A DNA stretch of 64,000 bases, from assembly GCA_038373865.1 (NCBI GenBank), contig JAXGGA010005540.1:1-64000 (forward strand). The letters are read 5' to 3'. Shown piece by piece: positions 35,418 to 48,123 of this stretch (positions within the stretch are counted from its first letter, which is position 1; each line of letters begins with the position of its first letter). The translations under genes and the position numbers were made by a program. The stretch comes from Uloborus plumipes (lineage: Eukaryota; Arthropoda; Arachnida; Araneae; Uloboridae). The notes beneath the pieces were generated by a model that was not told the DNA's origin, searched no databases, and saw nothing but the letters and a program-made list of their open reading frames with translations.

Positions 35418-38400
35418 TACTATAGTTCGATCCGTGTTCAACGAATGTGAGGTCCAAAAAACCTATTCAATCTTTTCAGGGTCCTGTGTAGGGTTTTTCA
35501 ATGCAAGGTCAAAAACTTAATTTTAAATTGTTATTATGACCATGCAGGTGTGGCTTCTTGGGAAGAGTGCCACTTTCTAAAGGAAAATTCTTTCGCGTAC
35601 TCATTTTTTTTTAAATATAAAATGAAAAATGTAAAACAGTTAAAAAAAACATACAACATAATTTTATGTTAGATATTGGGATTTTACTCAAATAATGCAT
35701 TTTTTCTATGAAAATGTGCAGGGTACTCATCCTCCCGTACACATTTATGTGCGTCGAATGATACATTCACAGAACATTTGAGGAATTGAAAAAAGAATAA
35801 CTAAGAATATAACTAAAAACGTTTTGTTTATTTGTTTCAAACTATTTCAATTGCGTTTTTGAAAAAAAAAAAATAAAATGAGAGAGAAAAAACAATTTAA
35901 TCAGAACACATTTTTGACACTGATTTTATGCGGAAGTTGTCATAGTAAAATAAAAAGAAAAAAATCAAATGTATTGAAGGGAAGAAAAAGTTATTTAATG
36001 TAATTGCTTTTTCAATACTGCTTTTTTAATAATTGCTTTTTTTTATTACAATCATCAATAGAGACATACATTAATTTTCTTTCTTCTTTCAATTAGCTCT
36101 TTCCTAATATAAATAAAATATCATTAATTGAAGCTTTAAATTGTATCAAGCTTTTGGATAATTGACAATGTTAATCATTTCTCCCTTCCGGTACTTAATT
36201 CATTAGTCTCTGAACTTAATATTTTTTAACCTAAACACATTAGTTTTTTTTTTCAACTTTTCATTACAATATATTATTTTATCGCCATGAAAATGCAAAG
36301 AAAGTAGATTCACATGAATTAAATGAAAATAACAAGTGATTATGTACGTTATAATTACCTTTTTCAATAAAATTCCAATAATTAGTGAAAGGAATAAGAA
36401 GAAGATCAAAAATAATGATTGGCTTGTGTTACGGGTGCGACCGTACGTCACGAAAGCAGCGCACACAAATTATTATTTTTAAAATTAAAAAGTTCTTTAC
36501 TAGTGTGATCATCAGAAACACAGGGTTTGGGGTCCCCCCCCCCCCCTACCCACGCAAGAAAAACCGTCGTATTGCGTTTTAAGAGATTTTTGTTAATACT
36601 AGGTATGGGAGAAATAGCACATAGGAACATTCCACCGTCAATTGTTCGAAACTGAAACCATAAAAAATCAATTGCACACTATCTTTTACTATTGTAGTGA
36701 GGGGGCGGGGGAGGGGAGGGGCTAAGGGGTTTCTTTTTGGAATTTTTTGGAAATTGTAGTTCGGAAAACGCAGTTTTAAACAACTTCAGGTGATGTTAGA
36801 AGTGGAATAATGTGAAGCGGACATCAAAGTGAAATAACGTCTGTCTTGATGTGTACAGTTTTTTGTTTATTTTATTATTTTATTTATTTATTTATTTATT
36901 TTTATTATTTTTTATTTTACCAAGAGCTGCTCTTCTAAATATTTACTGCTAGTATTTTGCAAAAAATCTCAAAACATTATAAATAAAATTTCTTAAAATA
37001 TAAACTTAAGTACTACTAATAAAAACTAAAGCAGTTTTTAGATCGCAGCACATTTAAACATTCAATTGTTAATTAATATTTTCTTGAAAATGGTCCTTTT
37101 ATGTAATGCTAGTGATCAAGCTTCTATTAACATAGAAACGCTAGAAAAGAGTAGCTAAAAATGAATTTTTACTTAACTAAAAAATCTCCAGTAGGAAGCT
37201 TACTTCGAAAACTGCCAAATTAACAAACAAAACGTTAATACTCAAGTAAAAGCTAGAAAGCAATTAAATTAATTTGAGATTAAAACCAAGATTGAAAGAA
37301 AATAACTTATTACTCTTTTAAATTGGTAGATACGGTGAATCATTTAATTTGTTCTTGAATAGACACTTGATTGACCTTATAAGTAAAGCTGATTCAGGAA
37401 AAAATCAAGTGATCTTGTTCGGTTAAATCTAAGAAAACCGGTTGAGTAAATTAGGAGCAAAAAAGCCTCTTCTCACAGTAAACAGCTCTAAAACTTTAAT
37501 CGATAATTTAAGCATGCAGTTCCACCTTCTGAAAATATTTATTTAATCTGAGAAAATTCGGGAGTCGAGCTTTGACATTTTTGTTAATTTAAATTCGCAT
37601 GTATACCTTATTACGCAGAGTGACAATGTATTTTTGTGAAATAGATCACAATTATTTTTATAATTTAACTTTTCATACGTTATTTTTTAAATAACTTTGT
37701 TATTAAAAACATACATATTCAAAGAAGGCTAAGCTTATTCAAAAACTATTGGCAAGATTGACAGTAAAATAGGTAAATAGTAGAGAGTAAAATATACGGT
37801 AGGAGCATATAAAATTGGCTTTGCACAGGAATTGGAAAAATATGTGCACCCTTTTAAAATTGTCACCCATGTTAAAAAATAAATTAGGGGTCATAAACTT
37901 TTAATTATTATTTTCTTAATTTTTAGCATTTGCTTTTCATGTGTAAAATTACGTAAATATTTTACCGTTAATCAAGCATAAATTAATATAAGAATGTTAA
38001 ATGGGGGAAATGGAAGCATTTTTTTTTAAAGAAAATACTCAAAATCAGCCGTAAATTTATTTTGATACAAATTTAGATATATTTCATATACACTTGGTTC
38101 ACATATATTAGGCATGAAGCAGAACCATTTATTTTTGTTGCAGGGCTTTCTCTGAGTGATTAAATACAGAGGCAATGTTTTTACCTCTGCTTTCCTCCAT
38201 GTTGGAATAGAGTCGGGAGTAGTTCAAAAACTAAAACAAAAATATGCGAACATTGTTTTTGAGATAAAAATACAGTAAACAAATGTATTTTCGTTATATT
38301 TAAAGACATAAATGCAGGAAAAACAATAATCAATAGAAATGTATGGTATAAAAACCAATATGGGGAAAGAAGATTTAAATGAAAAATTCAGGAGTAAACG

Positions 38401-41400
38401 CCGAACTTAAAATAAATCACATGCACTGAAAGAAAAAAAAAAAAAAAAAAAACACCTCAAACATGTTTTTGTGATGTCGCTTTTTACACGATTTCTTTTT
38501 TTTTTCTTCATCTTTTTTAGTTATAGTGTCTTGACGAGTTATAATTCCGTACAACTCGTTAAGTATTGTACAATTTTTTATGCATTTTTTAAAATAGCAG
38601 TCCTGATCCACCGCAGAAAAACAAGTTTGAGTGTATGTATATTTGTACAAAATTTATTACAGTATTATTTAAAACTTAGTTTCCTACCTCAGAAAACACT
38701 TCACAATAAATACAGGTACACTTTTCATTTTACATTTATATGCAGAATTATATACTTGTATGTTTTTCCTTAAAGTATGTGTTTTTTATGTGCATTAATT
38801 CGTAAACATTTAACATCGTTCCAGGCTCTAACATTAAAATTCTAATTCTTGATATCAAATAATATGTCTCCAAAAGGAATTAACCTGGTGTTTAAATTGT
38901 TAGAGGAAAAAATAGTTTATTTTCATTATGCACGTCCCCCCCCCCCCAACTCAGACATTGACGCAAGAAATTGTAATAACAGGGTGTATGAATTCATTTA
39001 CATTTGATAAGACTTGCAGTTGAAAAACTTATCGTAAAGTATGAAAATATTTTACTTCATGACCTATTTTTGGTATTTTTAAACACCTTCTTGGTTCAGC
39101 TTTTCTCTAAAAAACTATCAAGTTTTAAAAGATACATAAAGCTTTCTAGCAAACATTATTAAATCCAGAGAATGTTTACGAGAAGCATTTACTTTGAGGT
39201 ATTTCTTAACATAAAGAAGATATTTGGTTATAACCACTTCTTACATTTCTTACTGAGTATTTCATAAGGTTTCATGGAAGAGAATTCTTTTCGATTTCAA
39301 ATGCTCTTCCTATAAAATAAATATATTTTATAGATAAAATGACTAGATATTTCTCAAACCTTATTTTATTTTTAGGTGTTTCAAATACAGATACATCTCA
39401 TAAAATGACATTTTTAAGCAATTGGTCACATATATTTTGAGTCGATATTTCATGAACTTCATAGATTGAACTGCATTTGTACTGGAAAATTATTTGTAGT
39501 TTGAGAATTTATGAAAACGATTGCATTTCTATTTTGATGCAGACATTCTATTTTTTATAAAGTGCATAAAACAAATATTTCAAAACTGCAGAATCGCAAT
39601 TTTCAGCAACTTTAAAAAGATGTTTATAAAATTACTTTTGTTAGTCCAGAGTATTTCACTGCACGTTTTCAACTGTTGCACGATATGAAACTGAGAAATC
39701 GTGCAAAATCATATGTTTATGTTATGCATATTTCTTCCTTTTTTTTATTTGTATTTATCATAAAATTCTAAATAAGCGAAACGTCATTTTGAAAAATTCA
39801 TAGCATTGTTAAAAATTGTAACAATTGTCATATGACAGCAAAAACGCTTTAGATGATCATTTGTGTAGCTATTTAAAAAAGGAAAGCGAGAATTCTCATG
39901 GCTATGTTTCAGGTTTTTTGGAGAATTAAAGTGAGAATTGCCACAACTCAGTAAATGAACATTTCAATCAGTGGGCAAATGCATCATGTTTTAGCCGTTT
40001 TCATTTTTGAAATGTATAGAAAGATGTTACTACAGTCAGGTTATTCATTATTTAATTTATACTCAATTAACTATCGGAGACGGCTATTGTTATTTTGTGG
40101 AAAAGGTAAGTTTTTAATATTGTTATTGTTATTCTCAAAGTGAAAAACATAATATACAATTTTAAACACACATTTTTTTTTCTTTTTTAGTTTTCAATAT
40201 TTTTTAGTGTAGAAATTTTAAGCTAAACATTTTCTTTTTATTTAGCACTTTAATTTAAGATTGCTTATTGTTTTTGTTTTGCCCAAAAGCCTCAATGAAA
40301 TTTAGTTAATCTCTGGAATGTTCAAATATCGTTTTTGTTTTTTGTATCTATGACTTTGCATCTCTATTTTATTTTTTGTTTCATCTTATTAATTCTTTTT
40401 ATTTTTATTTGCAGACGATCAACCACATCTAATTGGTGTGATTTAATTCATTGATTTTTTAGAAAATGTTTTGTCAATGTCTTCAAAATTTGATGCTTGT
40501 ATGTTTGTATTTTACTATTTAGCTTTAAAAGCTTAGCTACCGTATAAATTATGTTCCCGTTTAACCTGCGAGACTATTGTTTTCGCAACAGACTATTGCT
40601 TTCGTCCTAGATGCATACTTTGAATTGTAAAAATGCTCAAAACATAGATATGTAGTGAAAAAAGACAAAATCGAAATCGCCAAAAAGAGGCAAACATTGT
40701 CAAGGTCATAGCAAAGTCAAAGCTCAAGTTACGAGAGGCACACTATAAAGATCTTGAAAGTAAAACAGCAAGCACGCTGTACAAGATGAATAGATCTTAA
40801 AGGTATTATTTTTTCTTTATTTCATTCGTATTAAGTGATCTTTATAAATTTGCTTTTTAAATTCAGCTTTAAACGCTTAGTCAAGTTTGATGTACTATCC
40901 TTTTAAATCAAATTTGATTTAAGAATTTCTTAAAGCTTATATAAGTTACGTAAATGAATTCATTTTAATGTTTTTTCATTTTCAGTTTGACTCTTAAAAT
41001 AAATATGTTGATAGTTTTTTTTTTGAAGTTTACAATTTTTGAATTTAGCATCTTCTCGTATCTTTTTATTGCATAGACAGTTTAGTTTTTGACTGTCACC
41101 ACACATAATACAGTGTAACTTTTAGAATAATAAACTTCATGAGTGTATTTTTGTAGGATTTTAACATTTATACAAAGTCTAAAGAGTAAAATGAAATTTC
41201 TGCGAAATCTTCTAAACGAACAGAATATCACCTGAATAAAGTCTTCAAATGCGAAGACTTTGATGAGAAACACGTTTTATTTTTTATTTTATATTTAATT
41301 TCATTTTAACATAAAGAAGAAAATAATAATGAATCGAGCAATATTTTAATCTATACAGTAGTAAACAATATTGGTCTGTTATAATTACGTGGATGTAGTT

Positions 41401-41793
41401 AACGACGTGTAAATTCACGTAAAAGCAGATTATAATTTAAGTAACGAGATTTAATTTTAACGGTATTTAATAAAAGCTTGATGGTCAACGAAGCAACTGG
41501 ATATTTGAGTACAATATTTAAAGCGAAACGGTTTAGTATAAAATGTTCTTTTAAGGCCCGTTTAAAAGGTTTCTGTCGCAGTTAGGATTAAACTCTAATT
41601 GCCGAGTTGTTTCTAAAGATTAATTAAGAATAAAAGGTACTCTCTTGAGTTTAAAGAGAAAGGCATTGTAATCTTAAGTAGCTTTTGGAAAACAAATTTT
41701 TATGTTGCTGACGAAAACCCGTTTTCGGCATTATTCTTTAGCAGGTAAAAGGATAAGCAATGCTAAAAGTTTGTATATAACCCTTTTAAAAAT
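35418..41793. other. Long A+T-rich non-coding stretch
   Basis: No gene or complete element recognised over about 6.4 kb. Simple-sequence features are a C-tract at about 36534-36546, a G-rich run near 36697-36722, (TTTA)n at about 36868-36910, an A-tract at 38431-38450 and a C-tract at 38936-38948. Opposed short frames at 36203-36630 and 38417-38773 are composition artefacts. Confidence 0.5.
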
Positions 41794-42042
41794 GAAGGGT
41801 CAGGGGCAAAAACCACGGTAGTCCACTTTTTGTTGAATTTAAACTGATGCTACCCCCTGTTAGAAAATTAAGTGTAATTTCGTTTAGTATATGCAATATT
41901 CGTGAAAAAACACTGTAGTCCATGTATTATTGTCATTTTAGAAGAAGTATACTGGGGAAGTTTATGAGTTCGTAAAGTTTAAATTTCGTTTTTCTCAAAA
42001 TGAATCAAATGTGACTACCGTGGTTTTTGCCCCTGACCCTTC
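41794..42042. mobile_element. 249-bp MITE with 30-bp perfect inverted ends
   Basis: Arms 41794-41823 and 42013-42042 are exact reverse complements over 30 bases, starting GAAGGGTCAGGGGCAAAAAC. AAAT lies outside both ends (41790-41793 and 42043-42046), a plausible 4-bp target duplication. The interior is A+T-rich and non-coding. Perfect arms suggest a fairly recent insertion compared with the eroded elements around it. Superfamily unknown. Confidence 0.8.
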
Positions 42043-42148
42043 AAATATTAACGACCTTTTACTTTACTCCACATTAAAAACTTTACATTTCTGATAGATA
42101 AGGAAGAATGAAATTCCCATCACAAATAAAAGAAAATAACACTTAGGG

Positions 42149-42242
42149 TTTCGGCAGTAATCGAGTTCTCTCCCCCACACACGACCATATTTAGTGAGCA
42201 AGTAGTTGATGGAGCTAATACTTTCTACCGCTCGGCCATGAA
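42149..42242 (-). repeat. Possible tRNA-Ser/Leu-derived relic
   Basis: On the minus strand an excellent A-box, TGGCCGAGCGGTAGAAAG, lies near 42225-42240. Roughly 60 bases on there is a weak B-box-like GAACTCGATTAC. The spacing suits a long-variable-arm tRNA (Ser/Leu) or a SINE head. No paired acceptor stem was seen. Confidence 0.3.
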
Positions 42243-44013
42243 GACCCCTGAATAGTCATTTGCTTACAAAAACTAGCTTAGTGTGAATATAAAAAAGAAG
42301 TTCACTATTAATTGACATATATTTCATTTAAAACGCATTTGTAAACAAGAACACTCGCATGTTTTGATAGTCATTGATCATATTTACTTCAAATAGCTTG
42401 TGAAACTTTCTACAAAGGTAAAATAATCTGCAATGGTACGAAAAAACTTCAGTTCAATTCCCATTAGGTGGTTGCAAATATCGATAGAACATTTTGTATT
42501 CTCTTGGTAATCAATGTTTCTTTGATCATTTTACGGATATTTTGCGTTGACATTAACGAACTTATTAGCTTATTAGTATTAAGGGCTATTTTTTTTTACG
42601 AAAATAATTGTCTATTATTGAAAAAATTACAAGAAATTCAACTACATCAAAGTATATTTTAAAGTAGTTAGTCCCTCAAATGATAAAGGCTGTATGAATA
42701 GTTATGAAGTAAACTAACTCGCCGTTGATTCTCATTAATCCGTACCATATTAAACTGATTTTTACGTTTCAGGACAACCATTTTTTAGTGCAGTATAAAT
42801 AAAATTCACGTGAGACGAAAAAATTCAGTTTTGTTCGTCGCATTTACTATTTTAGTGATTTTCTCTGGTGCGTTTTATATTTCTTTCTCTTGAATTCAAA
42901 ATACACATTTAACTGTATACATTAGCTTGTTTATATACTTCGGCTCAATTTATTGAACGTTTGTTTAATCCCTTCTTTTATTAATACAGATGGCTGGATT
43001 CTCTATTAACTCGTTACAACAAAGTTGTATTGTACTTTTAAGCATGAAAACTGTATAAAAAAAGAAAAAAAAAAGAGTAAAGGGCTGGAGGGGAGACTCG
43101 GTGTTGTTTTAACGTCTACAGAAACTTATTGTTCTTGAAGAACGTATTGTTGCGATTCCGACTCCTAATACGTGTTTGATTTTTTCCCACAACACACCGT
43201 GACACTTATTAAGTAAACTGTAAAAAAATTCGGTATTTCATTACAGGACGCTTATTTTTTTCGATTGAAAATGGGATAATAATTGGTTGAAAATAGATCA
43301 TGTAAAAAGTTAAATATATCACAAAAATAATTTGAAAAAAGCATACTGTTTCAAGATCTCAAAAATAAACATATTTCCGTTTCGTAGTTCCAAAGAAATT
43401 ATTCAACCTTACTTTAACTCTAATCTCAAATATTGAATAATAATTCGTGAAACGACGAAAATGAAGCGTGAAAAAGATAAGCACATTATAGTATTATTAA
43501 ATAAAAGTAAAACGGTTGTTCTTACGCCGGGAACATGACTTAAAGCTATGCAAAAATCAAACAAAACTAAACGAAAGAGCGAAAAACATAGGGAGTGAAG
43601 CGTCGAGGAAAATGGCGGGAAAGATTGTTAAATAAAAAAGTGTAATGGGGAAATAGAAAATATGGAACTGGAAAGGAAATGAAGACGGAAAAGAACGAAA
43701 GAAAGAGGGATAGTGCGAGTAGTTAAATCAACTTTTCGTTTTAAAAAGTTGTGATTTTTTTATAAAGACGGAAAGGAAGACATATTTGAAAGAAGCAAAG
43801 CAGTGTTTTTTAATGTATTTATAAGCGAAACATAAAAAGGAGCAGTTTTAAAAAGAAAATTTATAATTAAGAAAAATTGTTAATCTTGTTTTAAAAATTA
43901 TGTCGGCGAAAATTTTTGCTTCATAAGGTATCTTAACAATCGCTTGCTTTTTGCATCAACGTTTGATACTTTAGCCCAACCATCAACTTAAAAAATAATG
44001 AATAACAAGATAC
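42243..44013. other. A+T-rich non-coding stretch
   Basis: Nothing recognised. A purine-rich patch lies at about 43590-43740. A 64-codon frame (42468-42662) has no domain. Confidence 0.55.
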
Positions 44014-44017
44014 AATT

Positions 44018-44273
44018 GAAGAGCTTGGGAGGTGAAGGGGTTATGTGACAAATCAGAAATTGCGAGTAATTACAGTTGAAAGTTTTATTGTCGCAGTTGT
44101 TCCAGCTTTTTTGTTATCTGGCTTTGTCGAAAGCGTGCGTATGCAATTGGTCTAATGACATCTACCTTTTAATGTACTAAGTTTTATTTGCTTACCTGTA
44201 TCCATTGCTTACCATTGTCCAGAGTGTTCATTTTTTAAAATGTAGCATAGCCCCTTCAACCTCTAAGCCCTTC
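44018..44273. mobile_element. 256-bp inverted-repeat element, copy 2
   Basis: Partner of 13867-14123, one base shorter. The ends are GAAGAGCTTGGGAGGTGAAG and GCCCCTTCAACCTCTAAGCC then CTTC, imperfect inverted repeats of roughly 28 bases. AATT lies outside both (44014-44017 and 44274-44277). The inverted ends are better preserved here than in copy 1. No coding. Confidence 0.7.
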
Positions 44274-44744
44274 AATTCTGATGAAAAAAAAAACGTGATA
44301 GAAATCGCCTTAATAAAGTATAAAATTTGTAAATACACTCTATAACTAAAAAATCAACGCACTCTCAATCGAACAACTCCTTCTTGGTGAGTTTTTTTTT
44401 TTTATATATATATTTATATAGAGTGTAATTGCAGACATGAGTTTCGGGCTAAGAAAAATTCATTTTTTATTATAAAAGACGGGAGTAGATAAATGAAACC
44501 ATCATAACCCCCACGTAGCTGGTGCTACTGTTTGCCACAGTACCAGTGTCCAAAGGTCAGGGGTCCCGTGCGTCTACCTCTCCCACACGAAAGGAGGATA
44601 TGATTGGGTACATCAACACGACTGCTCTAAGATGCCTACTCACTCTCAAAAAGGATGTTCCGAAAATTGGCGGCGGATTTACTGGTTTGAGGTCGTCGCA
44701 ATGCATTCTCGGGGATATTTTCCTATCACAAAACTGTGTAAGAT

Positions 44745-45226
44745 AATTTCAGGTAGATGCGAAGACCAGAGAGACATTTCCACTTCTTCAGCAGGTGCTA
44801 ATGCTCTCGATAAACTTAAACGCAAAACCCTTTCAATAATGAAAGTTAAATTTCAAATCAATCAATTGGATACTGAAAGAGAAACTGCGGCCACACTCAC
44901 GAAGATCAGGGCGAAAAATCACAAAGTATGAAAATGTCTTCTGTTGGCATTAAAAATATCTAAATTGCAGTGATTGCCAAGATGCTGATCTTACACCCAA
45001 GAATGTTTTTGATTGTCCCGCTGCCGCTGCTGCAATATATATTCTAAATTGCTCTACCGAAGAATACTTTTACTCATTATCGGCAATCGAAGTAGCGAAA
45101 TATATTCAAACGCACCATCCATCTAATTTTATAAGACACGACAGCAACAACAACATGGTAAATATTCATCATGTGCATTTCTTAATCTTTTCTGGCCCCT
45201 ATAGTCGTTGGGACCCCTCGCATTAG
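44745..45226 (+). pseudogene. Decayed LINE ORF2 C-terminal tail
   Basis: The open stretch 44969-45226 (no ATG) begins SDCQDADLTPKNVFDCPAAA and continues AIYILN...SAIEVAKYIQTHH. The pattern C-x2-D.DLTP-x-HxF-x-CPA followed by I..VA..I is typical of the C-terminal region after RNase H in Jockey/I/R1-like non-LTR retrotransposon ORF2 proteins; the usual His is Asn here. Just upstream in another frame is ATLTKIRAKNHKV, matching the LTRLRTGH-type motif that normally precedes it by about 25 residues. The tail is therefore frameshifted and interrupted. Upstream sequence to about 44520 may belong to the same element, but I could not read it. The element-class call rests on these motifs only. Confidence 0.5.
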
Positions 45227-46650
45227 TAACAAATAAATCTCCCGCTACTAAAAAGTACATAGGTATTGAATAAAAAGTTTTTCCCCCCTTGTAAAAAAAA
45301 CGTTCATAGAACTAATCTGAGTATAGAATATCTTAATAGGCAACCGACCAAAACTGCTTTTCTGGCTCATCTAATCATTTTGTTATAATTGTCCGCGTTC
45401 ATTTAACATAAATGTAGCTAAATGACGTTGAAGCAACGAAATCTCTTTCTTCAATTCATAGGTGGACGTGGGCTTATTGACATTGATCTTTGACTTCGTA
45501 TAACATCGCTGAAAGAATGCCAATGGTGCTAAATTAGAAGATCTAAGAAGCAACATTTAATCACTAATACGAGAAGATACACGAGTGGCGAGTAGGAGAT
45601 GTGAGATGTAGTAACTGGATTATTCAACAATGGAAATTTGCTGCACCTGGTAAAGCTTCAATTTTTTAGGCCAAAACTCTTAGGCCTCCAACTGGTTCCC
45701 TTTTATAGTTGAACACACTGAATTAATAAATATGCTATTTAATTAAAACCTTACATACATTTTGGGGCACTCTTTACAAGCATGCATGAGCGTGGGTACG
45801 AAAAGCAAATCGAAGAAAAGTGCACAAACATATTGATACAAAAAACTGTAGTAAGTGAGCTGGTAGCCTATCAGAAAGGTAAGAGGCCGCTCTAATATCT
45901 GACAACGGGACCTTCAGATTAATGAAGGATGATCAATAAATATCCAACAAAAGAATCAATAACAAGCAGGGACGTCATTTCAAGTTTTTCCGGGGGGGGG
46001 GAGGGTGCAAACACAATGCAATTTCATCGGAAAGCAGCAAAAACCAAGCCCCTTTATATGTAACTACATTGACTTATCAAAGCCAGGGCCCCCTGCCCCT
46101 CCCCCTAAATGACGGGCATGGTAACAAGCAAAGTTATTTTGCATTCTCCAAGAGATCTTTGTAACTCCGAACTATGTGTAGGCAAAGTGTTATACACGTT
46201 ATATTTTGCAGTGAGTTTTAATTATAAATCAGAAAATATGCATCGAAGTCATAAACATGTATTATTTTAAGAGTCAGAAGCATAAGTACAGGAGCTGATT
46301 AATCATTTATCAGTTTTCATGCACGAGGAAATATGAATAATAGTAATAATAATAGTAAAATTATTTGTTTATTCCTAGAACAGTTCCTAAAAGATTCATA
46401 ATAAGGACTGTAGTGCATGGAAAAAAATAATAATAAAAACAGAAAATATCAGTCGTCTTTAAAAGTCTTATTGAAATTACAGAAAATATCCTTAAATTCC
46501 TGTCACAATAAGGACAACAATCCCAGAGAGTTATTGTCACAAATGGTAAAACAGTTCGTAATTAACAGCAACAGTTTCTTAAAATATTATAATTAGTACA
46601 AGAAACCCACATTAAGGACCACAGTCTTAAAAATTATCATCAAACTGCGA
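45227..46650. other. Non-coding stretch with a G-run/C-run patch
   Basis: No gene recognised. At 45969-46120 a G-rich run (GGGGGGGGGGAGGG near 45991) is followed by a C-rich one (CCCCCTGCCCCTCCCCC), with GACGTCATTT on the left and AAATGACGGG on the right. This may be another decayed inverted-repeat element. The rest is A+T-rich. Confidence 0.35.
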
Positions 46651-46658
46651 ACAACGTA

Positions 46659-46812
46659 CAGTCGAGCCATTTTGCAACAAAAATATTCTAATAAGTGGAT
46701 ATTTCATTATCCGGGAGCAAAATAATGCATTACAACGGCTTGGTACATTGAAAATATATTATGTCAAGCGGGATATTCTTTTAACCGATATTCTAATAAG
46801 CGAGATCCACTG
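46659..46812. mobile_element. Pogo-like MITE, 154 bp
   Basis: It begins CAGTCGAGCC after TA (46657-46658) and ends GAGATCCACTG, so the CAGT starts are inverted. Inside, TATTCTAATAAG recurs (46683 and 46791). The right half matches 23490-23577. Divergent ends and the lack of a TA on the right make this an old copy. Non-coding. Confidence 0.45.
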
Positions 46813-46814
46813 AA

Positions 46815-48088
46815 CGCTGAAAATCTCCAACGTTATGAAGAAAACAGCATAAACAAGTCCTCTCTCAAAAACAAGTATTAGTTCCGAGCATATTAACTGC
46901 GGAATAAAAATAGAAAATATTTCTGTCTGGGGTCAACGGTCGTTAAGAAGTCCGTGTCTATGTCTATGTATTTATATTTATGCATGTATACCTATGCATA
47001 TGGATATGCTTGTTTATTTTAATTTTTATTTCAGTTTGCTTCAAAAAGAACTAAATTAAAATAATATTAAGCGTATTTTTTGTTTATGTTGTTTATTAGG
47101 ACATTTTTGAAATTTTTTTCTTTTTCCTTTCCTTTTTTATTTATTATTTTCTTTCTGCAGCTTTTTGCATTTACACTAAAGCAAAACTATGCAAGTCCAA
47201 ATACTGTTCTAAACAAAGATTACATTTTGCTTTATATCAAAGTCAATAGATTTCAAAACATATCATGTTGATGTTAAAAACTATTTTAAAAAATATATTT
47301 TCTAATGCACCGTTTAAAAATTCCTATGTTTAGCAAGTCAAGAGAATTAATTTATTTTGAAATTAAATCCCGAATAACGATGAAAGGTAAATTTATCTAC
47401 TGCGGAAGGTTAATGTTTGTACTTTAGAAAGATAGTTGGAGCATGCAAGAAAATATATGCATTTATATCCATTAATTACCACCACTTTCATTAAATAAAT
47501 TAATTAACCTAGATGTGATCTTTTCTTCTAGTTTATTTGCTACGATAAAATAAATTTACCGTTTGGTTCGTAAAAGCATTTACTTAGCAAGGCGGAATTA
47601 TTTTATCTCACATTTTTATTGCAATTAGTTTCATCTTGCAGAAAATTTTGTAAGATAAATAAAACATTTTGCTGTTAAGGCCTTTTTTTAGTTTTATGCA
47701 TTAAAAGAATTGCTTTTTACAAATCTAGTTTTATATTTCGTCTTTTTGAATTTATTTTCAATTTTGATTTATAATTACATCCAATAAGACTTTTTAACTA
47801 ATTTTAAACGAAAAATCATTATTACTTTTTTATTTTTAAGGAGTGAAATCATAGTCCATGTTTCTAGAGGATTGAAATTCTACCTATAGAAGTGTGAAAT
47901 ATGAGAAAGGCGAAAATAAAATAGCAGTCATTTTTGTAAGAAAACTAATTGCAAAAATTGGGAGGGAAAGAAGATACATGTACCACTAAAAAAAAAATAT
48001 CCCCCCAAAAAATTTACGCAGTAAACTTAAACTGCTTTTCCTCCCTCTTCCTCACAATTCGAAATATTTATTTAAATTATATAACGTG
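46815..48088. other. A+T-rich non-coding stretch
   Basis: Nothing recognised. The T-rich frame at 47080-47271 (63 codons, Phe-rich) is a composition effect. Confidence 0.55.
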
Positions 48089-48123
48089 AAAATACGCCTG
48101 ACTAAATTTTTCAGGCGTATTTT
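48089..48123. terminator. 13-bp perfect hairpin with T-tract, function unknown
   Basis: Arms AAAATACGCCTGA (48089-48101) and TCAGGCGTATTTT (48111-48123) are exact complements with a 9-base loop. The right arm ends in a T run, so it looks like an intrinsic terminator. In a eukaryotic repeat-rich context it is more likely a small palindrome. The type is the nearest available label, not a functional claim. Confidence 0.3.

Noticed and set aside
35185..35520. 111-codon frame across the tandem duplication
   Set aside because: The 106-bp unit shifts frame between copies and the peptide has no recognisable features.
36534..36546. C-tract, with similar G/C tracts at about 21831, 38936, 54021 and 56427
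   Set aside because: Simple homopolymers. Their recurrence next to T-tracts is noted, but no common element was found.
45969..46120. G-run then C-run segment with GACGTCATTT and AAATGACGGG at its edges
   Set aside because: Inverted ends are only about 8 bases and imperfect, with no duplication. Not enough to call an element.
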